Below the pieces are notes generated by a model, which was not told the origin of the DNA, ran no database searches, and saw nothing but the letters and a program-made list of their open reading frames with translations. This document shows positions 26,785-35,249 of a stretch of DNA of 56,204 bases, piece by piece. The stretch covers positions 1 through 56,204 of the IMG/VR virus record IMGVR_UViG_3300007960_000028. One strand, written 5' to 3'. Source of the stretch: a virus. The first letter of the stretch is position 1, and each line of letters begins with the position of its first letter. Made by a program: the position numbers and the translations under genes.

Positions 26785-27617
26785 TATTCATTATAACCTA
26801 ATTTTCTATAAAACTCTGAAATCTCTCGTTTACTTAATTTCTGCCCCATTTTCTGTATATCGGCTGCAATGTCATCTTTACTGATATTTCTATTAAATAA
26901 TATATGTCTTAATGTATCTAATTCCATAGATGACATATTAGATGAATTTAATCTATAATCTTCAAATGCTTCGCATGCAATAGGAACAATTGGTTTGATT
27001 AACTCATAAATAGCTTCAGCTAATACTCTAATTTCATATTGAGCATGACTATCCATTCTAAGTCTTAAATAATGAAATAAATTATGTAAATCTATTTTCC
27101 AATAAAACTCAGTATAATTAGATAAAGGTAAATTTATTCTTGCTATTTCTCTTGCTAAATCATCATCAAGATAATCATGATAAGCATTCATATCATTCTG
27201 AATTTGTGATTTCATTCTATCTTGTATTTCTTGTGCATTAGATAAAATTTCATCACTTGAACCTTGATTATTATTTGTTGATTGTTTAGTAATTCTATCT
27301 AAATCAGGTACATAACAATCATCAGTCATAATAGAATATCTTCCCGAGTACTCGTTAACATTTGCCGATCTATGTCTAATTTGCTGACGCATAACAAAGA
27401 TAGGACATTTAATATGAAACTTAAATTCTACCATTTCTAACGGTGTATTGTGATACATTCTCATTAAATACCTAATAAGACCCCTATCCTCATTAACAGT
27501 CTTAGTTCCCTTTCCGTATGATGTTCGTGCAGCGTCTACTATGGATGAATCATCTCCCATACTATCAACTAACCTAACAAATCCATGGTCTAAAACTTTT
27601 ATTTCATTATTATCCAT
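26784..27617 (-). CDS. thyX: Flavin-dependent thymidylate synthase ThyX
   Basis: A 277-residue protein with the ThyX signature RHRx7S at 81-91 (RHRSANVNEYS), followed by GRYS. The N-terminal 'DAARTSYGKGTK' and the C-terminal 'LRMDSHAQYEIR' are also typical, the latter carrying Arg and His residues at the dUMP/FAD site. It makes dTMP from dUMP using methylene-tetrahydrofolate, FAD and NADPH. It fits with the dUTPase and dNMP kinase in this window as a dTTP supply route for an AT-rich genome. One-base overlaps with both neighbours indicate translational coupling. The length is slightly above that of many ThyX proteins because of a helical insertion around residues 105-150. Confidence 0.95.
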   Translation of the reverse strand: MDNNEIKVLDHGFVRLVDSMGDDSSIVDAARTSYGKGTKTVNEDRGLIRYLMRMYHNTPLEMVEFKFHIKCPIFVMRQQIRHRSANVNEYSGRYSIMTDDCYVPDLDRITKQSTNNNQGSSDEILSNAQEIQDRMKSQIQNDMNAYHDYLDDDLAREIARINLPLSNYTEFYWKIDLHNLFHYLRLRMDSHAQYEIRVLAEAIYELIKPIVPIACEAFEDYRLNSSNMSSMELDTLRHILFNRNISKDDIAADIQKMGQKLSKREISEFYRKLGYNE

Positions 27618-27844
27618 TAAGATACCTTTTCATAAAAAATTAAAAATAATTGTTTAAAATATTGTAAATCTTGCGCATTTCTAGCGTATATTTTTGTTAT
27701 TGTATTGTATTCATCAATAGTTATAGTTACATTTAATATAACTATCTCAGAGATAAAATACCAACACATCCTATTTTCTATAGGAAGTTCTTTTCTTATC
27801 TCTGATAAAGTATAATCTTTTTTTAATCTGTAAGTAGATACCAT
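27617..27844 (-). CDS. Small hypothetical protein
   Basis: A 75-residue protein, overlapping both neighbours by one base. Alternating hydrophobic residues ('ISEIVILNVTITIDEYNTI') suggest beta strands. It sits in the ThyX unit. No family recognised. Confidence 0.6.
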   Translation of the reverse strand: MVSTYRLKKDYTLSEIRKELPIENRMCWYFISEIVILNVTITIDEYNTITKIYARNAQDLQYFKQLFLIFYEKVS

Positions 27845-28119
27845 TATAATAATTCTATATTAATATAGTTTATTTTTTCATTTTCATCATCACTATCTAA
27901 TAAATCATAAGTAACGTATATCTTACCATATAATTTCACTAATTCGTCTTTAACAATAGAAACGATATTAACTCTATTTTTAGAAATATCCAATATATCT
28001 TCATATATTGTTTCTTTATTATATGGTATTTTAAAATCGTTAAAAAATTGAATTAAAAAATACGGATTAGACGTATTGTATTCATATTTATTATCCGATA
28101 TTATTCTTAAAATCGTCAT
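27844..28119 (-). CDS. Hypothetical protein
   Basis: A 91-residue acidic protein with 'NPYFLIQFFNDFKIPYNKET' and an acidic end ('DLLDSDDENEKINYINIELL'). One-base overlap with the downstream gene. No known domain. Confidence 0.6.
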   Translation of the reverse strand: MTILRIISDNKYEYNTSNPYFLIQFFNDFKIPYNKETIYEDILDISKNRVNIVSIVKDELVKLYGKIYVTYDLLDSDDENEKINYINIELL

Positions 28120-28138
28120 TATTACATCCTATTTAAAT

Positions 28139-28594
28139 TTAAGAATCCCAACTATCCAAAACAAATGATAATTGTAGAAAATTATCCTTAGTTATATATT
28201 CAGCCGTAAACCCACCTACTGCATAATATCCACCATTATCATATGCTTCTTTAAGTAAATTATATGCTTTATGTTTTAAATCTCTAATATTAGGTATTCC
28301 ATCCACAGTATACCATTTCCAATCTAAAAAATTCATTACTTTTTCAACACGTTCCCAATCAAAGTTTTTTTCTATTTCTTCCCATTTTTCTTGAAAATGA
28401 TCGACTATATCAAACAAAGACATAATTTTTTCAAGTATTACGCCATTATATATTCTTTCTGCTACTTGCATAAGAGCAGTATAATCCTTTGTTGCTAAAC
28501 AATCTCTCTCTTGTGTTGTCAAAGGCATATCTGATAAATATTGAATTTCAATATAGTCTTGAACCGATTTTCCATCTTTAAATTTGTATTTCAT
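28139..28594 (-). CDS. Hypothetical helical protein
   Basis: A 151-residue protein rich in Trp and acidic residues ('FQEKWEEIEKNFDWERVEKV'). The ATG at 28594 overlaps the upstream stop as ATGA and has a GGAG seven bases before it. The upstream in-frame TTG at 28606 is less likely. The second half contains 'YYAVGGFTAEYI', common in small unknown phage proteins. Function unknown. Confidence 0.65.
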   Translation of the reverse strand: MKYKFKDGKSVQDYIEIQYLSDMPLTTQERDCLATKDYTALMQVAERIYNGVILEKIMSLFDIVDHFQEKWEEIEKNFDWERVEKVMNFLDWKWYTVDGIPNIRDLKHKAYNLLKEAYDNGGYYAVGGFTAEYITKDNFLQLSFVLDSWDS

Positions 28595-28911
28595 TTTTTT
28601 CTCCAAAATAAATAGTCATCTAATATATGTGTTAAATCTTCTATTTCATCCATAGAAAAATTATTTTCTAATTTTTCAATTAAACCATTTCCTTTAATTA
28701 GCTTAGAGTTAGTTATAACTTTAAGAGTGTGATAATCCAATCTAGTCAATATAGTTTCCGATCCATAACCAAAAATTAAATAATTCCAAAACGATATATT
28801 ATCAAATATAGACATATCAATCTTATCATCATTAAAGTCACGAGTTATATTTCTTATTTCGGAAGATAGTTCTTTAATTGTTAAATCTCTATTGATTTTA
28901 AACAAAGCCAT
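28591..28911 (-). CDS. Hypothetical protein
   Basis: A 106-residue protein, first after promoter P5, with AGGAG ahead of the ATG. Helical, acidic end with 'MDEIEDLTHILDDYLFW'. No recognised domain. Being promoter-proximal, it probably gets strong expression. Confidence 0.65.
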   Translation of the reverse strand: MALFKINRDLTIKELSSEIRNITRDFNDDKIDMSIFDNISFWNYLIFGYGSETILTRLDYHTLKVITNSKLIKGNGLIEKLENNFSMDEIEDLTHILDDYLFWRKK

Positions 28912-28944
28912 TTAATTCTCCTTAATTTGTAACTTTCATTTAAA

Positions 28945-28976
28945 CAAAGTTACAAAAAAGTTTTTAATTTTACAAA
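28945..28976 (-). promoter_or_regulatory. Bacteroidota-type promoter (P5) for the ThyX unit
   Basis: Leftward TTTG at 28976-28973, exactly 20 bases, then TAACTTTG at 28952-28945, with the ATG 33 bases on. The rest of the 28912-29074 gap holds nothing else I can support. Confidence 0.85.
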
Positions 28977-29074
28977 TTTTATTTTTAATTATTTTTAAAA
29001 AAGATTTATCGGAATTTTTGTTGTGTTTGATTTTAATATCTAATCCTTATTTTTTTAACATCATAATACAATCT

Positions 29075-29758
29075 TTAGTTGCCATTTAACCAGTTATATA
29101 ATTCATACGTAGCATAAACATCTCTCTGACAATATTCATATATTTCAGTTATATCTCCGCCACCTTTAATAAAAGGAACTAAACTATTTCCATTGATAAT
29201 ATTACTTTTTGGTGTATCTATATTTGCTTCATAACAAGCCTGCTCCAATGATGGAGTAATAACACTACCAAAGTTAGATGTAAATGTTAATTTTTGTTTT
29301 AAATCATATATAAAATCTAAATCCCAAGGTTTCTTACCTAATACTTGTAAATAAGAAGACATTTTTTTATATTTAATACCATTAACTAACATTCTTCTTA
29401 TAATAAACGGAATATCAAATTGTAATATATTATGACCTACTATAATATCTATATCACCCAATAATAAATTATTAAAATCATTTAATATAGTTTTTTCATC
29501 TTCTCCACATAAAGTACCACCTTCTAATTCACCATCACTATCTAATATATAAGATATACATAGTATTTTGGAAAATGATGGATATAATGAAGAAGAACTA
29601 TCCCATAATAAGTCATATCTATTTAATTCATCATTATATTCTTTTTTATTATCTAATTTATAATCACAAAAACGTTCCCATATATCTATTAGATTTTTGT
29701 CTTCTTTATATGAATTATATATAGGATATGTTTCTATATCAAAAAATAGTTTATTCAT
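29075..29758 (-). CDS. DnaQ/PolB-type 3'-5' exonuclease
   Basis: A 227-residue protein. The ExoI motif is FDIET (Asp7, Glu9), ExoII is 'IIVGHNILQFDIPFI', and ExoIII is 'YCQRDVYATYEL'. These are the catalytic acidic residues of the DEDD superfamily, here in the style of stand-alone PolB-like exonuclease domains. The phage polymerase at 51860-54634 has its own exonuclease motifs, so this is an extra enzyme, perhaps for recombination, repair or degrading host DNA. It overlaps the upstream small gene by ATGA and is expressed from P6. Confidence 0.88.
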   Translation of the reverse strand: MNKLFFDIETYPIYNSYKEDKNLIDIWERFCDYKLDNKKEYNDELNRYDLLWDSSSSLYPSFSKILCISYILDSDGELEGGTLCGEDEKTILNDFNNLLLGDIDIIVGHNILQFDIPFIIRRMLVNGIKYKKMSSYLQVLGKKPWDLDFIYDLKQKLTFTSNFGSVITPSLEQACYEANIDTPKSNIINGNSLVPFIKGGGDITEIYEYCQRDVYATYELYNWLNGN

Positions 29759-29964
29759 TTGTTACTCTTATTTAATTTGTATTTTTTAAAATCAGAGAAT
29801 ATATCTTCAAATGAATTTAAACAATATTCAAAAGTATATTCTCCACTACCACGTTCCATCCAAGTTGATAACGAACAAAACACGTAATCATCATCAGAAT
29901 ATATATCTGAAATTATGTATCTGTCGTCAATTAATAATTCTAAATATTCTTTAATATGTTTCAT
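29755..29964 (-). CDS. Small 'DIF-Y-WKL' family protein, possibly from a leaderless mRNA
   Basis: A 69-residue acidic protein ending FEDIFSDFKKYKLNKSNK, a looser version of the WKLL-family tail seen at 1498-1725 and 2710-2895. Only five bases separate the -7 element of P6 from its ATG, so the transcript should begin at or next to the start codon. Function unknown. Confidence 0.6.
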   Translation of the reverse strand: MKHIKEYLELLIDDRYIISDIYSDDDYVFCSLSTWMERGSGEYTFEYCLNSFEDIFSDFKKYKLNKSNK

Positions 29965-29969
29965 AATTA

Positions 29970-30001
29970 CAAACTTACAAAAAAGAATTTACATTTCCAA
30001 A
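29970..30001 (-). promoter_or_regulatory. Bacteroidota-type promoter (P6) for the exonuclease unit
   Basis: Leftward TTTG at 30001-29998, exactly 20 bases, then TAAGTTTG at 29977-29970. It lies directly behind terminator 30012-30034, forming a terminator-promoter cassette between two units. Confidence 0.88.
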
Positions 30002-30011
30002 TAAAAAAATA

Positions 30012-30034
30012 AAAAGTAGCTATATGCTACTTTT
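30012..30034 (-). terminator. Rho-independent terminator of the sugar operon
   Basis: Nine-base perfect stem (AAAAGTAGC at 30012-30020 with 30026-30034), five-base loop, and on the leftward strand a following TATTTTTTTATTT tract. It ends the unit whose last gene stops at 30064. Confidence 0.85.
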
Positions 30035-30063
30035 AAGATAATTATGAAATATAGATGCAAATT

Positions 30064-31935
30064 TTATTTTTTTACTATTATCAAATCTTTATTATAATCT
30101 GTCATAGATTTAATATCTATTTTCATATTATTTAATTGAAAACTTCCTATTTCACCGGAATCTTGTATTATTCTAGGTAACATAGTTATATAATCAAATT
30201 CCTGTTGTCCAAATGTAGTTACATCGATAGTTACGTTAATATCAGAACTATTAATTGTATTAAATTTAATAGATAGATCAAAATCAGTATTTTTATTTTC
30301 TTCTTTTATATAATCATCTACTATATCAGAATTTACATTTATATTATCAAACCAAGGTTCTAATAAATTTATCAATTCCTTTTGTTTATTCTTGTCAATT
30401 AAACTAATATTATTTATATTTAGTAATTTTTTATATCTAGGATATACTATTGGTTTCATATATTTATCGTGAGAAACAAACCTACCCCATTTTCTTATGA
30501 AATTTCTAGTAGATTTAACGTTCTGTTTTAACCATTCATCACTTTCTTTACCTACTGTTGTTAAATTTGGATTATATCTACTACCTCTACAAGTCATATG
30601 ATATACATATCCTTCCCAAGTTTGTATAAATTTTATACCATTTATATGGAATCTATCGAAAATATCCGAATTATGTAGTCCTATTAAACCGGTTCCACCT
30701 ATAAATGTATGTGATTTATTAACTTCCAAATCATATACATAAACTTCATCATCCCCTTCAAATCGTTCTATTTCTATAAAATCATCTCTAATTTTATCTT
30801 TACTTATAATCAATTTATATTTTTTAGTTATATTATCATAACTGACATCATAAAATAAATTATCAAATTTACATATATAATCAATCATGATTTTTTGTAT
30901 AGAATAATAATGATCGGTCTCTATTATAAGATCATCTTGAAATATCTCAAAAAATAACAAACTATTTTTTAATTCACCAAAAACATAATTTGGTTGCCAT
31001 ATATTATATGTAGTCAAATCATTCACTTTAATAGCATCACAATTAACATCTATCAGAGAATGATCCTCAGTAACAACTACTTCACCATGATTTGTTTTTA
31101 ACTTTACTAATCTATTTCTATTAGTTTTTTTTCTAAGAATATAATTTATATCATCCATACCAATACCACCACCTTTATGTGCAGACATTGTTTTTATATC
31201 GGTATTAGTATCTTTAAAATTTATTACCTCAACACCATCATCTCTCATATAAGAATGTGACGAATATTTATCCCATAAATCCTTTACTTTATATTGTATT
31301 CTATAACCTTCTTCACACACGTAAAGCAACGTATCTTCACCTATACTATCTTCTTTAGATTGAGGTCTATATAATGGGTCATGTCCTTTTATCTCTTGAA
31401 AATCAGATTTAACAAACGCCCAAGGAGCAAAAATACCTTCCGTAACCTTATCTTTATTATTTTTAACTAAATCCGAATGAAACTTTAAAAAAGACTTTTC
31501 ATCAAACTCTTCTGTTTCTATACCAAACCCTTGTAATACTTTTTCTGGTCCTGGTGGATGTAATGGTGGTTCTACTCTTGTTAATGATACTATAACACCT
31601 TTTTTTAGATGTTTTTCTATTGCATCTAATGCTCCTGGTGCTAAATACATGTCCGAGTGAAATATAATAGCATTTTCCTTAGTCGATACATCATTTAACA
31701 ATTCATCATAAAGCAGTGTATGACCCTTCCTCTCACCAGAATCATTTCTTATAGCCTTAAAATTACTATCTGTTTTCATTTTATCCAAACACCATTCCCA
31801 AGTTCCATCATTCGAATTATCATCAGCTACACATATCTCTACATCATGATTTCCTTGATTTTTTCTTATAGAATCATATGACCATTTTAAGTATTTTAAA
31901 TTATCTCTACTTGGTTGTATAAAAGAAATTTCCAC
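30064..31935 (-). CDS. Family 2 glycosyltransferase interrupted by an in-frame intein
   Basis: A 623-residue precursor. Residues 1-196 are a GT2 N-terminal part ('SFIQPSRDNLKYLKWSYDSI', 'ICVADDNSNDGTWEW', DxD-like HSDMYL near 93-98). Residues 197-422 are an intein. Residues 423-623 resume the GT2 ('SDIFDRFHINGIKFIQTW', 'YHMTCRGSRY') and add a ~100-residue C-terminal domain. Splicing gives a 397-residue enzyme and restores the motif KED-SDIF, where the conserved Glu-Asp acts as base/metal site in GT2 enzymes. It is last in the sugar operon, with a one-base TAATG overlap to the previous gene. Donor and acceptor unknown. Confidence 0.88.
   Translation of the reverse strand: MEISFIQPSRDNLKYLKWSYDSIRKNQGNHDVEICVADDNSNDGTWEWCLDKMKTDSNFKAIRNDSGERKGHTLLYDELLNDVSTKENAIIFHSDMYLAPGALDAIEKHLKKGVIVSLTRVEPPLHPPGPEKVLQGFGIETEEFDEKSFLKFHSDLVKNNKDKVTEGIFAPWAFVKSDFQEIKGHDPLYRPQSKEDSIGEDTLLYVCEEGYRIQYKVKDLWDKYSSHSYMRDDGVEVINFKDTNTDIKTMSAHKGGGIGMDDINYILRKKTNRNRLVKLKTNHGEVVVTEDHSLIDVNCDAIKVNDLTTYNIWQPNYVFGELKNSLLFFEIFQDDLIIETDHYYSIQKIMIDYICKFDNLFYDVSYDNITKKYKLIISKDKIRDDFIEIERFEGDDEVYVYDLEVNKSHTFIGGTGLIGLHNSDIFDRFHINGIKFIQTWEGYVYHMTCRGSRYNPNLTTVGKESDEWLKQNVKSTRNFIRKWGRFVSHDKYMKPIVYPRYKKLLNINNISLIDKNKQKELINLLEPWFDNINVNSDIVDDYIKEENKNTDFDLSIKFNTINSSDINVTIDVTTFGQQEFDYITMLPRIIQDSGEIGSFQLNNMKIDIKSMTDYNKDLIIVKK
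30670..31347 (-). other. Mini-intein (226 residues) in the GT2 gene
   Basis: Protein residues 197-422 of the host gene. Block A: SIGEDTLLYV, with Ser197 as first residue. Block B: 'GEVVVTEDHSLI', with the TxxH pair Thr289/His292. Block F: 'VYVYDLEVNKSHTFIGG', with His409. Block G: 'GLIGLHN' with penultimate His421, terminal Asn422, and +1 Ser423. All residues needed for splicing are present. The middle region (about 300-390) is too short for, and lacks, a LAGLIDADG endonuclease, so it is a mini-intein that cannot home by itself. Confidence 0.9.
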
Positions 31936-32876
31936 TAAACTATTTCCTGTATTATTTTATTAAATTTATCTAAAAATATTTTTTCTGTATAATTTTCATT
32001 GTATAATCGTTTCGTTTCATTAGAACAATGATTATAAAACTCTTTATCTTCTTTCAATTTCTTAGCTAAACTAACTGCCTTTTGCATATCACCCAAATCA
32101 ACGGATAAATCTGGATGTAATGTGCATTGTGTATCTACATAATTATATCCTATCGTAGGTATACCCAAATAACTAGCATTAAGAGAAAAAGTTCCAGCTG
32201 CAAAAGTTCTCATTAAGTGTATAGCATACTTACGTTTATTCAGTTCATTTATCCATTGTGTCCAATCCATATATGGTAAATAATTTATATAATCCCATCT
32301 ATCTTCTTCTTCTCGTTTTCTACCCATAGACGGGGCATACACTTTCTCTTGTATATTATGCGCAACTAGCAAAGAATCCATACCACTATACCATTGACAC
32401 ATAGTTCCGCCTATCATAACACCACTACGTTCTATATCCGTATCTACATCTTTTATAGTATCTTCTATCATTAATGATTGTAATGTAAATGTGGGTTTAT
32501 TAAATAGTCCTTTATAATATAATACATCGGACTCATTATGGCATAATATAGCATCAAATTTATTTATAGTATTTATATATTCTAATTGTAAATCTAATTT
32601 ATAATCTTGCCAAAAATTGTTCGGTCCTTCTTGCATAAATACTATTTTTTTACCCAATCTTCTAAGGTATGTTATTAAATTATTTTTAAATATAACATCT
32701 AAATTTTTTTTTGGCAATATACATATAACTATATCATGAGAAACAATATCTTTGTAAAACAATGGATAATGTATTGCATTTAAACTACATATCCATGATA
32801 AATCGGTTCTCATATTTTTATAATCTCTATTAACCGTGGAATAAAAGTTATTTTCTGATGTAAAAGCTATTTTCAT
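31935..32876 (-). CDS. GT-B-type glycosyltransferase
   Basis: A 313-residue protein starting 'MKIAFTSENNFYS'. The C-terminal half has 'MIGGTMCQWYSGMDSL', 'HLMRTFAAGTFSLNASYLGIPTIGYN' split over the donor-binding region, and an end 'NYTEKIFLDKFNKIIQ' like GT4 proteins. It lacks a clear E-x7-E, so the family is uncertain. It overlaps the previous gene by ATGA and the following GT2 by one base. Probably transfers a sugar in the pathway of this operon. Confidence 0.7.
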   Translation of the reverse strand: MKIAFTSENNFYSTVNRDYKNMRTDLSWICSLNAIHYPLFYKDIVSHDIVICILPKKNLDVIFKNNLITYLRRLGKKIVFMQEGPNNFWQDYKLDLQLEYINTINKFDAILCHNESDVLYYKGLFNKPTFTLQSLMIEDTIKDVDTDIERSGVMIGGTMCQWYSGMDSLLVAHNIQEKVYAPSMGRKREEEDRWDYINYLPYMDWTQWINELNKRKYAIHLMRTFAAGTFSLNASYLGIPTIGYNYVDTQCTLHPDLSVDLGDMQKAVSLAKKLKEDKEFYNHCSNETKRLYNENYTEKIFLDKFNKIIQEIV

Positions 32877-33850
32877 ATTAATTTCTCCTTACCATCAAAA
32901 AATATATATCTACAACCACGTATACAATTCTCTCTTATAGTTTTATATGGAGATAATGAAATCATTTCCGATGTTCCTCCTGATGAGGTTTCATTTACTC
33001 CACTCTGATATCCTATATTAAACTTTGCATGTTGTTTTATATATATTTGTTCTCTAATAGTTGGTTTTTCTTCTATATCAGCAAAATTTATTCTTTTACT
33101 ATAAAATTTTCCCCAAAACGTGTTTTCTAAATCAAAATCAGAATAATAAAATATTGGATATTCACCTATTCTTTCGGAATGCTTATATAATAACTTATCT
33201 TCTTCCCATCTACCTTTATATTTATCTAATCGAGCAGAAAATAATAAACACCCATAATCTACATCACCAATATATTTATTTATTATCGCATCACATTTAT
33301 AAATTTCTTCTTCAGTAAAGTATATTTTTGGTCTAGAATCTATATTTAAAATATCATCATCCGTAAATCCAAATCTCCTAAGAATTTGTTCAGCTAAAGG
33401 TTCATCTATAGATCTAATCATATCACCATCATGTATAGTACCTGTATATGAACGTTCATGATCCGTATATATTATATCAAACTCCCCAAAATTAAAAAAA
33501 TAATCTATATATGGATTATTATATATTATAGTGTTATAATTGTCTATTGCTGTTACGCTATCATTGTAATTCCATCTATTAATATAATCTCCAAAGAATT
33601 TTATTATATATTCTTTGCTTGGTAAAGCTATTTTTATATTTGGATATTTCGTTTTTAATGCTTCAAATATACCGCTGGTTATACCTAAATCACCTATACT
33701 ATAACACATTCTCATAAATGGAAACCAACCATCATAATTAGTTGGTAATGTATCTACTTTTCTAGATAATATATCATCATATTTATATCCTAAATAATCA
33801 ACTTCTCCAATATCAACTACCCTATCATTTATAACTTTCCATTGCCTCAT
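32873..33850 (-). CDS. Glycosyltransferase, GT9/heptosyltransferase-like
   Basis: A 325-residue protein. 'MCYSIGDLGITSGIFEALKT' near residue 48-67 resembles the N-terminal GD...T..ALk..yP loop of heptosyltransferase-type GT-B enzymes. The C-terminal part has 'SGVNETSSGGTSEMISLS', a donor-loop-like Gly/Ser-rich turn. The N-terminal 40 residues form a strand-rich extension. One-base overlap with the upstream GT gene. Assignment rests on motif shape and context only. Confidence 0.6.
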   Translation of the reverse strand: MRQWKVINDRVVDIGEVDYLGYKYDDILSRKVDTLPTNYDGWFPFMRMCYSIGDLGITSGIFEALKTKYPNIKIALPSKEYIIKFFGDYINRWNYNDSVTAIDNYNTIIYNNPYIDYFFNFGEFDIIYTDHERSYTGTIHDGDMIRSIDEPLAEQILRRFGFTDDDILNIDSRPKIYFTEEEIYKCDAIINKYIGDVDYGCLLFSARLDKYKGRWEEDKLLYKHSERIGEYPIFYYSDFDLENTFWGKFYSKRINFADIEEKPTIREQIYIKQHAKFNIGYQSGVNETSSGGTSEMISLSPYKTIRENCIRGCRYIFFDGKEKLI

Positions 33851-34614
33851 TATATACCTATATGTTTAGTTGCATAATCAATACCAATAGCATAAAAATA
33901 TTGTTTGGATCTATCCACATTATATTTGTTATGCAAAGAATGTTGTTTATAATTTACAGGAGATGGATTAAATTTATCCAAATAACAGATATCACCGGAA
34001 TATCTTATTATAGAATTTGTAAATTCTACTTCTTGATTTTTAATCTTTACATTTGGATTCATAATACTCAAATGCCCATTCCCATCATTATACCCATTTA
34101 TAGATACATCACTTAGAGTTTTAGAACTAGTTATACCAAATGCACCACCGGAGTGTTTCGCTATATTAAAACTTATAGGTGCAAATGCTATAAACTTATA
34201 ATCTGTACTTTCTAACTTTTTTATAGAATCCATATAATAACCACTAGATATCATTATATGATCGTCTTCCTGAAACATATAGTAATCATATTCAGTATTA
34301 AATTCTTTCCATATTTCACTGTATGCCGTAAATGGACTACCTGTATTTTTAAATTGTCTAGTTATTATCTTACCATTACCAATATTATTATTATCTATAG
34401 ATTTAATATATTCTTCTGATTTTTCAAATCGAAAATCCGGTATATGATTAACAATTATCAAATCCATATCCAAATCCATCGGATAAAATTTATATTCGTT
34501 TGGTATAACATATTCGGAAAATAATTTTAATGATATATCTCTATTTAAAGGAGATAATAAATTACTACGCCTTTTATTTGAAAAATAAGTTACTATTATC
34601 TTACAGCATTTCAT
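33850..34614 (-). CDS. Glycosyltransferase-like protein, GT-A fold
   Basis: A 254-residue protein. 'EYDYYMFQEDDHIMISSGYY' contains a Q-E-D-D metal-binding motif as in GT-A enzymes, after 'NTGSPFTAYSEIWKEF' and a typical N-terminal strand ('CCKIIVTYF'). A 'GGAFGIT' stretch precedes the acceptor side. It overlaps the SDR and the next GT gene by one base each. It is likely to add a sugar in the same pathway; the substrate is unknown. Confidence 0.7.
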   Translation of the reverse strand: MKCCKIIVTYFSNKRRSNLLSPLNRDISLKLFSEYVIPNEYKFYPMDLDMDLIIVNHIPDFRFEKSEEYIKSIDNNNIGNGKIITRQFKNTGSPFTAYSEIWKEFNTEYDYYMFQEDDHIMISSGYYMDSIKKLESTDYKFIAFAPISFNIAKHSGGAFGITSSKTLSDVSINGYNDGNGHLSIMNPNVKIKNQEVEFTNSIIRYSGDICYLDKFNPSPVNYKQHSLHNKYNVDRSKQYFYAIGIDYATKHIGI

Positions 34615-35249
34615 TATAGACCACCCGATACTCTTATTGATTGTCCGGTTATATATTTATTTTCATTTAAAAAATTTATAGTTTGATATAATTCAGATGA
34701 ATTACCATATCTATATAATGGTATAGTTCTTTTTAATTTTTCCAACATTTCTTCACCAATCGTATATGTCATACCACCATCAAAATATCCCAATTGAATC
34801 GAATTACATCTAATACCATACTTACTATTTTCTAATGCACATGTTTTTACAATACTATCTATAAAAGATTTACAAGCAGAATAAACTCCAGTACCATAAA
34901 CTGGATTAGTAGATAATATAGATGACGTTAATATTATATTACCTTGTATATTTTTAGATTTAAAATAATTTATAGATTCCGAAACTAAATTTAGTGTTCC
35001 TTTAATATTAATATCTATCATAGATTCAACATCATCATTCGATAATTTTGATAATATAGAATTAATATTAATACCAGATAAATTTACAATTGATTCTATA
35101 TTATAAGATTTATTATTTAAAAAATGGTTAATTTCATTTTTATTTTTTAAATTAACATCTTTACTAGATAAATAAATATATTCACTATTTTCATACTGCA
35201 ACATCCTTCCTAAACCACCGGATCCACCAAATACAATTACTTTATTCAT
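34614..35249 (-). CDS. Short-chain dehydrogenase/reductase
   Basis: A 211-residue SDR. The N-terminal 'MNKVIVFGGSGGLGR' is the Rossmann TGxxxGxG-type loop, 'NLSGIN' replaces the NNAG motif, and 'SSILS' plus 'YSACK' supply the catalytic Ser and Tyr-x-x-x-Lys (YxxxK read as YSACK). Chosen start 35249 gives a TAATG overlap with the dioxygenase gene; the frame extends to 35264 but without support. In context it should reduce or oxidise a sugar or sugar nucleotide using NAD(P). The length is at the short end of the family. Confidence 0.88.
   Translation of the reverse strand: MNKVIVFGGSGGLGRMLQYENSEYIYLSSKDVNLKNKNEINHFLNNKSYNIESIVNLSGININSILSKLSNDDVESMIDINIKGTLNLVSESINYFKSKNIQGNIILTSSILSTNPVYGTGVYSACKSFIDSIVKTCALENSKYGIRCNSIQLGYFDGGMTYTIGEEMLEKLKRTIPLYRYGNSSELYQTINFLNENKYITGQSIRVSGGL

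Noticed and set aside
30970-31170. Homing endonuclease domain within the intein
   Set aside because: The middle segment is only about 90 residues and has no LAGLIDADG or HNH motif.
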